Source: Euryarchaeota archaeon UBA538 (GTDB taxonomy: Archaea > Thermoplasmatota > Poseidoniia > Poseidoniales > Thalassarchaeaceae). From it: a DNA stretch of 7,354 nt. The stretch's first letter is position 1. Each line of letters starts with the position of its first letter. A program made the position numbers and the translations under genes. The notes under the pieces were generated by a model. It was not told where the DNA came from. It saw only the letters and a list, made by a program, of their open reading frames with translations, and ran no database searches. Shown one piece after another: positions 1-6,176 of this stretch. The stretch covers positions 1,966-9,319 of the forward strand of contig DALC01000049.1 of assembly GCA_002499325.1 (NCBI GenBank), written 5' to 3'.

Positions 1-1458
1 CCGATAATAATGGGAGCTGTAGTCAGAGGAGTAAATACCGGTAAAAGTGCGTCTGAAAGGGACTCATTCATACAGTCCCTTATGGATCACCAAGAGAAGC
101 TACACATGACCTTGGGGAGGAAGAGGTCACTTGCATCGATTGGTGTTCATGATCTATCAAAACTAGACCATCCATTCAGATATGAGGCTGTTTCAGGCGA
201 TTTTTCCTTTGAGCCACTAGCCTCCAAGGATGTCATGAGCATCTCTGAAATTTTGGATAGTCACCCAAAAGGAATTGAGTACTCGAAACTCATGGATGGC
301 TTGGAGTCATATCCGATTATCCTCGATTCTAACAATGAGGTCATTTCGTTCCCCCCCATCATCAATGGAAATCATACAACCGTTAGTGAAGGCACTAATG
401 ATTTCTTCATTGATGTAACAGGTTTTGATGAGATAGCGTGTGAAACCTGCCTCCTATTGGTTTCATTATCATTATCAGAATTGGGAGGTACAGTCGAAAG
501 TGTAGAGGTACGCGGTAGAGATGGTTCAGTAAAGGTGACACCTAACTTCGGGGCTAAAACCTACAGGGTTCCTAACAGACTTATCGAGAAAATCCTGGGT
601 ATGGAGCTTAGTGATTCTGAAATTGGTAGAGCGATTCGAAGAATGGGAGGATTATTACTGGAATCTAGGACAATTACAAATGGATCTGAAAGGGCAGAGA
701 GATGGTCCGACTGCGTGGTGGGAGAAAGAGAGCACGTCTTCTCCATGCCTAGATGGCGCAGTGATATCATGCATCCTGTTGATATTGTGGAGGATATTGC
801 AATAGGATTTGGATATGAAAATATGCCAGATATTCTATCTTCAGTTCATATCGATGCTTCGCCGCTAAAATCATCTAATCTCCACAGGAGAATAAGGATG
901 AGCATGAGGTCAGTCGGCCTTCAAGAGATTCAGAGTCTGACTCTTTCTAATGAGGGGGATCAATTTGAGAAGACTAGGTGGCCGATGATATCAGAAGCCA
1001 CAGTGATTTCTAATCCAATTACGGTTGATCATACAATACTCAGGCAGTATATATTCCCATCATTAATGAATCTGCTAGCATCAAATAGGCATCACGAGCT
1101 ACCTCAGAGGGTTTACGAACTTGGGGAGGTCGTTCATGGGGGAGACAACAAAACAAGAGTTTCTTGGGCCTGCGCCGAATCAGGAGCGGGATTCTCAACA
1201 GCCAAAGGAATAGTTCAGTCACTCTTGAGGGACCTGGGTACCCCCCCTTCTTCAGTTTCCTTTGAGCCTGTGGCTGAAGGCAGGGGCCCGTGGATCAATG
1301 GCAGAGGTGCGAGAGTGCTTATCGAAGACTATGAAATTGGAGAGTTCGGAGAGGTTTCGCCAGAAATAATGAGTTTGTTCGGCTTGAGGACGCCCATTCA
1401 CGCTGGCGAATTTGATATTGATATAATTTCGAAGATGGTAAAGGATCCTATCCACTAA
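1..1458 (+). CDS. pheT: Phenylalanyl-tRNA synthetase beta subunit, archaeal type (5'-truncated by window)
   Basis: The beta chain of the cytoplasmic alpha2-beta2 PheRS, which charges tRNA-Phe; the alpha chain (PheS) holds the active site, while beta supplies the B3/B4 editing region, the B5 domain and a catalytic-like core. The frame is open from base 1 (codons Pro-Ile-Ile before the first ATG at 10). That ATG is internal, because the family's usual N-terminal ~90-100 residues are missing and must lie upstream. Counting from codon 1, QEKLH at 31-35, GRKR at 39-42 and the following IGVHDL are the archaeal/eukaryotic B3/B4 signature. A B5-like stretch (TPNF...YRVPNRLIEKILG) spans about 180-200, and the conserved RSDIMHPVDIVEDIA with its acidic cluster spans about 253-267. 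The C-terminal core (RRIRMSMRSVGLQEI, NPITVDHTILRQ, YELGEV, GEFGEVSPE) runs about 295-455. It lacks the long extra domains of bacterial PheT. It ends in TAA, 11 bp before the next possible start. pheS is expected upstream but is not visible. Confidence 0.96.
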   Translation, partial: PIIMGAVVRGVNTGKSASERDSFIQSLMDHQEKLHMTLGRKRSLASIGVHDLSKLDHPFRYEAVSGDFSFEPLASKDVMSISEILDSHPKGIEYSKLMDGLESYPIILDSNNEVISFPPIINGNHTTVSEGTNDFFIDVTGFDEIACETCLLLVSLSLSELGGTVESVEVRGRDGSVKVTPNFGAKTYRVPNRLIEKILGMELSDSEIGRAIRRMGGLLLESRTITNGSERAERWSDCVVGEREHVFSMPRWRSDIMHPVDIVEDIAIGFGYENMPDILSSVHIDASPLKSSNLHRRIRMSMRSVGLQEIQSLTLSNEGDQFEKTRWPMISEATVISNPITVDHTILRQYIFPSLMNLLASNRHHELPQRVYELGEVVHGGDNKTRVSWACAESGAGFSTAKGIVQSLLRDLGTPPSSVSFEPVAEGRGPWINGRGARVLIEDYEIGEFGEVSPEIMSLFGLRTPIHAGEFDIDIISKMVKDPIH

Positions 1459-1469
1459 CCCAGAATAAG

Positions 1470-3599
1470 ATGGCTAATAATCCTGTAAATTCTACAGGCA
1501 CAAGTAATATGGGAGCTCTCACTACCAAGCACGTGAATGTGCGTTTGGGAGTGGTTCCGGTTCTGCTCTTACTCGTTTTCTGCTCATCAGCACCGCAAGA
1601 TATTGTTCAACTAGAAGATAAAAAAATATTTTATTCTGAAATTCATCAAGGAGTTTCTTTTGCATCTGATTCGGGTTCAATTTTTGGAATCGATCCCGAT
1701 TCAAGTATCGGAATAAATGTGAATTTCAGTAGTAATTTGGATAATGAATCGAATGTCATTTTGTCGATTGACGGGCCTTCTGGATGGGATATATCTTGGG
1801 ATTCACAAGACTCTCCTGAAGCCGGTAGAGAATACGCTGTAACGCCTGATCAGATTTATTGGGTCCACTTCTCGATTACTTCTCCGCCGGTTTTTGAAGG
1901 TCTTCCGCTGTCCAATTCCCTACATGAGGTGAGTATGTCGATAGCATCAGACCAAGGAGAGATACTTGACTGGTATAACTTTTCGATGAGGTATGGCTAT
2001 TATGAGGGCGTTGAGATAGTTCAGGGCGGGGGAGTTTCCTCGATTATACCCGGAGGTGTCCTAACACTAGAAACGATTGTCAGAAATACTGGTAATAGCA
2101 TTAGGAGTCTTGATGTTGAGATTGTAGCCTTGGATGAGAACGGGAGTATGATTACAGCTCCCGGAGACTACTTCGAGACAGATAACTGGAGTGCTTCGAT
2201 AATCGAGAGATGGAGGGTCTCAGATCTCCCCCCCAACTCAACAGGAGCTGTGAAGGTCCAGATATTCTCTCCGGGAGGTGTTGAAGGCGCTTTGTATTTT
2301 GAAATACTAGTTTCTAGTTCTGAATCGCCAGAGAGTATTTCATCGGCAACTCATATCGTGAATATAGTACCCAGAATTGGCGGTACCATATCGATATCAG
2401 AGGATGGTTGTTCCATGGTAAAAGTACTTCCCGGGGGTTATTGTGAAATGGAGGTTACAATTACAAACACTGGAGATGGAGATTTAGATTTTAGTCTGGA
2501 TGTATTGGGCCTTCCAGAATGGGCAACTGTTGATTATCGAAACGATATTTTTTCCCTTCAACCCGGGTCTTCATCAGAATCTATGACCATTTCATGCAGT
2601 GTTACCGAGGGTGCTTCCTCCGATTTATTTGCCGAAGTTACCATCTCAATGATCATTGACGATTGGTCCCCTGGTTATGTCAATTTCAATCTCAATTCTG
2701 GAACCATATACTCATGGAAAATGGAAATGTCATATCAACTAAAAGAGGATGATAACATAACAGCTATTTGGACAATGACAAATCTTGGCAATGGGGTTGA
2801 TGGCTTTACTGCATCTATTGATTCAAGTATTCTGACAGATTTTGGAATTACGATTTCAGAGTCGTTCCCCTCAATCAATGTCTCTGAGTCATCTAGATAT
2901 TTGGAGATATATCCTGTAAATAAAAATGATTCAGTAGATATTATCGGATGGATGCAAGTCCCTGAATCAGCTCCGACTGAAACCATGGCAAACCTTACTT
3001 TGGAGACGAGGTCTTTCTTAGAGCCTAGCATATTTTTTATTGATTCCATTCCAGTAATAATTCAGGGAGAGTCCCTGCCAGAAGATGGAGAGCAGGCTCT
3101 CGCGGAGGATTGGATTATCCCTCTTCTTAATAATTGGTTAGAGCCTATTATGATAATGGCTGTAGTAGTTGTGGGAATATATGGTGTCATGTGGGCGTTG
3201 AAAATAGGCAATCCCCGTGAGGATGAACAAACTATTACTGAAGGGGATGATTGGCTTGCAAAATTTGTGAGAAAGAGTTCCCCGATTGCAGAGATTATTG
3301 AAAGTCCTAAAATCAATATTGAGGAGTTTGAGAGGGATTTCTTTGGTGGAGAAGGGAGGCCTGAGAGTGAGGTTTTTGATTTGGTTGATGAGAAAATAGT
3401 TAACGAAGCTGGTGATTTATTGGATCGTTCCAAAGAGGATTCTGACATTGAAGAGGCCTTTAGAATAGCCGACAAGCTCGGGGAACAGGATATTCTTCAT
3501 CCTGACAATGAAATCTTAGATATTGATGATAAAGGCTTGGTTTCTGAAGAAAATATCAGTGATAATCAAGTCCCTTCTGACTTTGACTTAGAGATATGA
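1470..3599 (+). CDS. Type I membrane protein with NEW3/CARDB-like ectodomain repeats, function unknown
   Basis: No specific function is recognised. The 709-residue product has a signal-peptide-like segment (hydrophobic PVLLLLVFC, about 27-41), a ~515-residue Ser/Asn/Asp-rich exterior, one membrane helix at about 559-577 and a 132-residue cytoplasmic tail rich in Glu/Asp. The ectodomain holds repeated beta-sandwich-like units. Units near 181-300 and 300-405 share a PGG-x(4-6)-hydrophobic-x-NTG pattern (PGGVLTLETIVRNTG, PGGYCEMEVTITNTG). A third near 410-535 has IWTMTNLGNG, and a more divergent one covers about 55-175. This is the look of NPCBM-associated NEW3 or CARDB-type domains of archaeal surface proteins (COG1470-like), an inference from pattern. 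There are many N-x-S/T sequons. C314 and C325 could form a disulfide. The start is uncertain: ATG 1509 (residue 14) gives a more typical signal peptide than ATG 1470, and neither has a clear Shine-Dalgarno. Its TGA overlaps the rnhB ATG, so the two are probably translationally coupled. Confidence 0.85.
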   Translation: MANNPVNSTGTSNMGALTTKHVNVRLGVVPVLLLLVFCSSAPQDIVQLEDKKIFYSEIHQGVSFASDSGSIFGIDPDSSIGINVNFSSNLDNESNVILSIDGPSGWDISWDSQDSPEAGREYAVTPDQIYWVHFSITSPPVFEGLPLSNSLHEVSMSIASDQGEILDWYNFSMRYGYYEGVEIVQGGGVSSIIPGGVLTLETIVRNTGNSIRSLDVEIVALDENGSMITAPGDYFETDNWSASIIERWRVSDLPPNSTGAVKVQIFSPGGVEGALYFEILVSSSESPESISSATHIVNIVPRIGGTISISEDGCSMVKVLPGGYCEMEVTITNTGDGDLDFSLDVLGLPEWATVDYRNDIFSLQPGSSSESMTISCSVTEGASSDLFAEVTISMIIDDWSPGYVNFNLNSGTIYSWKMEMSYQLKEDDNITAIWTMTNLGNGVDGFTASIDSSILTDFGITISESFPSINVSESSRYLEIYPVNKNDSVDIIGWMQVPESAPTETMANLTLETRSFLEPSIFFIDSIPVIIQGESLPEDGEQALAEDWIIPLLNNWLEPIMIMAVVVVGIYGVMWALKIGNPREDEQTITEGDDWLAKFVRKSSPIAEIIESPKINIEEFERDFFGGEGRPESEVFDLVDEKIVNEAGDLLDRSKEDSDIEEAFRIADKLGEQDILHPDNEILDIDDKGLVSEENISDNQVPSDFDLEI
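3596..3599 (+). other. ATGA stop/start overlap coupling the membrane-protein gene to rnhB
   Basis: The bases ATGA hold both the rnhB initiation codon (3596-3598) and the TGA stop of the preceding gene (3597-3599). No good Shine-Dalgarno lies just upstream (the sequence is ...TTAGAGAT), so ribosomes finishing the first gene probably reinitiate here. This is the firmest sign that the two genes share a transcript. Confidence 0.85.
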
Positions 3600-4348
3600 C
3601 TGAGTACTCCATAGGTGTTGACGAGGCTGGCAGGGGGCCGGTAATTGGGCCTCTGATAGTATGTGCGATATCCATTCCTTCAAATGATTACAACATTTTG
3701 AGAGAAATCGGAGCCATAGACTCGAAGGCTCTTTCCAAGAGTAGGAGAGAATCAATCTACAAGCTAATCCATCAGGAGGCAATTGAGAGGAGTTGGGGCA
3801 TAGGGATTATTGAGTGTGAACCTTTCAGAATAGATCATAATAATTCTGTCTCTAATCTGAATGAACTAGAAGTGACTTTATTTTCTGAAGCAATAAAAAA
3901 TTCCAATGACAATGATGAGTCTGGATGTATTTTTTTAGATGCATGTGATGTAAATCAGGAAAGATTCGGTAACAATGTAAAATCAAAATTGGGACCTTCA
4001 TGGAGCAACTGGAGGATAATATCTGAGCACTCGATGGACTCATCCAATACATTGGTTGGTGCATCCAGCATAGTAGCAAAGGTAACCAGGGATAATGCCA
4101 TGCAAGAATTATCCAAAGAAATTGGCATTGATTTAGGTTCTGGATATCCCTCTGACCCAAAAACTAGATCGTCGATAAATGAGTTAATTGCTGGAAAAAA
4201 TCCTCACGACTGCCTGAGATGGACATGGTCTACTGTGAGAAGAGCGTGGGAGGAAATGCATGGTACCCAGGTACCAATTAGACATCTGAGCAAAGGTATT
4301 TCTTCTCAAACTAATATTCAGCATTGGATAGAGGGCAATCACAAATAG
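3596..4348 (+). CDS. rnhB: Ribonuclease HII
   Basis: Cleaves the RNA strand of RNA-DNA hybrids and nicks at ribonucleotides embedded in DNA; a cytoplasmic, metal-dependent enzyme of replication and repair. The 250 residues carry every diagnostic motif. GVDEAGRGPVIGP at 7-19 has the first two acidic ligands D9 and E10 plus the GRG ribose-recognition loop. DSKALS lies at 42-47. The third catalytic Asp is D115 in FLDACD, and the fourth is D148 in EHSMD, the place of the family's EHKAD. VGASSIVAKVTRD at 154-166, GSGYPSDPKT at 181-190 with the substrate-contacting Tyr184, and RWTWSTVRR at 208-216 complete the set. It is somewhat longer than many archaeal RNases HII because of a ~35-residue C-terminal extension after the WSTVRR motif. 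The ATG lies inside the stop of the upstream membrane-protein gene (ATGA), which supports this start, and gltX follows after 22 bp. Confidence 0.97.
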   Translation: MTEYSIGVDEAGRGPVIGPLIVCAISIPSNDYNILREIGAIDSKALSKSRRESIYKLIHQEAIERSWGIGIIECEPFRIDHNNSVSNLNELEVTLFSEAIKNSNDNDESGCIFLDACDVNQERFGNNVKSKLGPSWSNWRIISEHSMDSSNTLVGASSIVAKVTRDNAMQELSKEIGIDLGSGYPSDPKTRSSINELIAGKNPHDCLRWTWSTVRRAWEEMHGTQVPIRHLSKGISSQTNIQHWIEGNHK

Positions 4349-4354
4349 GGGTGA
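4347..4354 (+). promoter_or_regulatory. Shine-Dalgarno-like AGGGGTGA before gltX
   Basis: AGGGGTGA overlaps the rnhB stop and matches the GGTGA part of the archaeal consensus GGAGGTGA. Its GGGG core (4348-4351) lies only 6 nt before an ATG at 4358 but 19 nt before the gltX GTG at 4371. It is therefore placed well for the 7-codon ORF and poorly for gltX itself. Confidence 0.5.
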
Positions 4355-4357
4355 CTG

Positions 4358-4381
4358 ATGTGGTTAGTGTGTGGTAGATGA
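4358..4381 (+). CDS. Possible 7-codon leader peptide overlapping the gltX start
   Basis: An ATG with good Shine-Dalgarno spacing opens a mini-ORF reading MWLVCGR and ending in TGA at 4379-4381, which runs past the GTG start of gltX at 4371 in another frame. Translation of this peptide would place the terminating ribosome about 10 nt downstream of the gltX start, so it could permit backward reinitiation or compete with gltX. It could equally be chance, since seven codons carry no coding signal. A single-base indel here could also mean that ATG 4358 is the true gltX start. Confidence 0.25.
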   Translation: MWLVCGR

Positions 4382-6098
4382 AGATGAGTGGGGGCCTGGG
4401 ATATTCTCTGCCATACGTAAGTATGCTTTACAGAACGCAGTAGAATACAATGGTTCTGGCAAATCTGGTAGTGTACTGGGAAGACTACTTTCAGAATTTC
4501 CTGAGTTGAGAGGGAATGCCAAAGATCTTGTTCCCATTATTTCTATGCAGGTTGATGAAGCAAATATGTTAGCCAATAATCACGGCCTAGGCCATATTAG
4601 AGAGATTCTCAAGGAGACTAATCCAGAGGCTCTAAAGCGTGAAAAACAGAAGAAGAAGGTGGGATTGCCTGATATTGAGGTAACGGATGGAAAAGAGGTA
4701 ATTTTGAGGTTTGCCCCAAACCCAAATGGGCCATTATCCATAGGTCATTCAAGAGGAGTTGTAATTAACTCAGAATTTGCAAAAAAGTATTCTGGCAAGG
4801 TCATACTTCGATTTGATGATACAGATACAAAGGTTAAGCCACCGTTAGATTCTGCCTATTCGATGATCGAGGAAGAGTTTGAGTGGATTTCTGGGATGAA
4901 ACCAGATTTAGTCATTAGGGCTAGTTCCAGAATGGAGACCTATCTAGAGTCTGCTAAGGAGATGATTTCACAGGGCATCTGTTATGTCTGCAGGTGTTCG
5001 GCTTCAGAATTCAAAAAGCTCCGAGACTCGAAGGAAGCATGTAAATGTAGAGGCAAGAAGGCAGAAGACAGCATTCAAGAGTGGAAACTGATGCTTTCTG
5101 GAGATATCAATGAAGGCGATGCTGTAGTTAGAGTGAAGACTAATCTTGAGCTTCCCAATCCTGCACTTAGGGACTGGCCAGCATTACGAATTCAGCATAA
5201 TACTCATCCGATAGTAGGAGATAGATACAAGGTTTGGCCGTTATTAGATTTTCAGAGTGCTGTAGAAGATCACCTACAAGGGGTAACACACATCATAAGG
5301 GGCAAGGACCTAATGGACAGTACCAGAAAGCAGAAACTCCTGTATGAGCTCCTGGGCTGGGATTATCCCGAAACACTTTATTGGGGAAGGGTGAAGTTAC
5401 TAGGCTTTGGCGGATTCTCTACTTCATCAATCAGGAAATCCATAGAAAAAGGAGATTTCTCTGGTTGGGATGATCCCAGGTTACCTACTGTGTCCGCGCT
5501 GAGGAGAAGGGGATTTTCACCTCAGGCGCTGAGGGAGTTCTGGATAGAGTTAGGTTTGACCCAGAAGGACATTTCAATACCAATGGAAAGTATAGAGTCT
5601 AAGAATTCGAAGATCGTAGATAGATATTCAGAAAGGAGGTCATTTATCGAGAGTCCTAGAGAGTTGCAACTGGTAGGAGACGGAGACATAGATGATATGG
5701 GTCTGATTTCAATCAGAAGGCATCCGGATGTCCCCGAAATGGGAGTTAGAGAGTGGGACCTGGGCACTGGATCGATATTTATCTCTGAAAATGACTATTC
5801 AGAGGGATTGGTTAGGCTGAAAGACTTTGCAGATATCGACATAAAGGGAGATAGTGCATTTATTGTGTCCAAGGAAAGAACTGGCAATCTACCGATAATC
5901 CATTGGGTTTCTTCAAAGAACTCTACAGAGGCCAAAATGATAATCCCCCGCGACAATGAAATTGTTTGCGCAGAGGGAGTAATCGAGAATATTGAAATTT
6001 TAAGTGGACAATGTCTTCAGCTTGAGAGGATGGGATTCGCTATGGTCGAAGAAATCTCAGAAAGTAATAGAGTCTCATTGATATGGCTACACGGGTAA
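4371..6098 (+). CDS. gltX: Glutamyl-tRNA synthetase, archaeal type
   Basis: Class I synthetase that attaches glutamate to tRNA-Glu. In most archaea it also charges tRNA-Gln, which GatDE then amidates; that role is known for the family and not shown here. The 575 residues have the archaeal N-terminal helical extension (YALQNAVEYNGSGKSGSVLGRLL, about 18-40). The ATP-site segment RFAPNPNGPLSIGHSRG at 113-129 has a SIGH version of HIGH. A zinc-type cysteine cluster follows (C204, C207, C209, C224, C226). The catalytic-domain blocks VEDHLQGVTHIIRGKDL and GWDDPRLPTVSALRRRG (365-381) are clear, and the C-terminal anticodon-binding beta-barrels fill about 400-575. The KMSKS-equivalent loop reads FSTSSIRKSI at 349-358, with Ser353 where many relatives have Lys. 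The start is GTG: an in-frame TAG at 4365-4367 blocks extension, and the next Met (59) would delete the conserved N-terminal domain. It lies 22 bp after rnhB. Confidence 0.95.
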   Translation: MVDEDEWGPGIFSAIRKYALQNAVEYNGSGKSGSVLGRLLSEFPELRGNAKDLVPIISMQVDEANMLANNHGLGHIREILKETNPEALKREKQKKKVGLPDIEVTDGKEVILRFAPNPNGPLSIGHSRGVVINSEFAKKYSGKVILRFDDTDTKVKPPLDSAYSMIEEEFEWISGMKPDLVIRASSRMETYLESAKEMISQGICYVCRCSASEFKKLRDSKEACKCRGKKAEDSIQEWKLMLSGDINEGDAVVRVKTNLELPNPALRDWPALRIQHNTHPIVGDRYKVWPLLDFQSAVEDHLQGVTHIIRGKDLMDSTRKQKLLYELLGWDYPETLYWGRVKLLGFGGFSTSSIRKSIEKGDFSGWDDPRLPTVSALRRRGFSPQALREFWIELGLTQKDISIPMESIESKNSKIVDRYSERRSFIESPRELQLVGDGDIDDMGLISIRRHPDVPEMGVREWDLGTGSIFISENDYSEGLVRLKDFADIDIKGDSAFIVSKERTGNLPIIHWVSSKNSTEAKMIIPRDNEIVCAEGVIENIEILSGQCLQLERMGFAMVEEISESNRVSLIWLHG

Positions 6099-6108
6099 TC
6101 TGAGGTTC

Positions 6109-6133
6109 GGGCGAAATTGACTTTGTTTCGCCC
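6109..6133 (+). terminator. GC-rich hairpin downstream of gltX, possible terminator or processing site
   Basis: GGGCGAAA (6109-6116) and TTTCGCCC (6126-6133) form a perfect 8-bp stem around a 9-nt loop, TTGACTTTG, starting 11 nt after the gltX stop. The position suggests an operon-end structure. No U-run follows the stem, and archaeal termination normally depends on U-rich tracts rather than hairpins, so a transcript-stabilising or processing role is as likely as termination. Confidence 0.4.
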
Positions 6134-6146
6134 TCGGAAGGGTTGA

Positions 6147-6176
6147 GTTCAAGATGTTCAACGTGATGTCAACATC
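6147..6176 (+). repeat. Short repeats abutting the start of the secreted-protein gene
   Basis: Imperfect tandem 9-mers GTTCAAGAT (6147-6155) and GTTCAACGT (6156-6164) are followed by GATGTCAAC (6165-6173), similar to GATGTTCAAC at 6153-6162. GATGTT (6153-6158) and AACATC (6171-6176) are also exact inverted copies 12 nt apart, the second touching the ATG. The only Shine-Dalgarno-like piece, GTGAT at 6163-6167, would lie in the loop of that hairpin. These are seen directly; any operator or translational role is inference. Confidence 0.35.

Larger units (their letters stand above)
6099..6176 (+). other. Short intergenic spacer between gltX and the secreted-protein gene
   Basis: This 78-bp non-coding gap is the largest in the window. 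It holds a perfect 8-bp hairpin in its first half and clustered short direct and inverted repeats in its second half. I find no convincing TATA/BRE element or T-rich archaeal terminator in it. Confidence 0.7.

Noticed and set aside
10..1458. ATG at base 10 as the true pheT start
   Set aside because: The frame is open upstream to base 1 and the residues after this ATG align with the middle of the family's N-terminal region, so the real start is outside the window.
1572..1590. Lipoprotein signal (lipobox) around Cys38 of the membrane protein
   Set aside because: The context L-V-F-C has Phe just before Cys, which does not fit the usual small-residue lipobox. A normal signal-peptide cleavage after SSA is more likely.
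351..2234. Three C7 homopolymer runs at 351-357, 1241-1247 and 2228-2234, possible slippage or phase-variable sites
   Set aside because: All three lie in intact frames whose protein matches or looks normal on both sides, two of them in the housekeeping pheT. There is no sign of variation in a single sequence.
3062..3475. 137-residue open frame on the minus strand, antisense to the tail of the membrane protein
   Set aside because: It lies wholly inside a well-supported + strand gene, is Ser-rich because it reads the complement of acidic codons, and has no motif or start signal of its own.
4261..4276. TGGTACC-CA-GGTACCA inverted repeat
   Set aside because: It lies inside the coding sequence of rnhB, is short, and is explained by two chance GGTACC palindromes.
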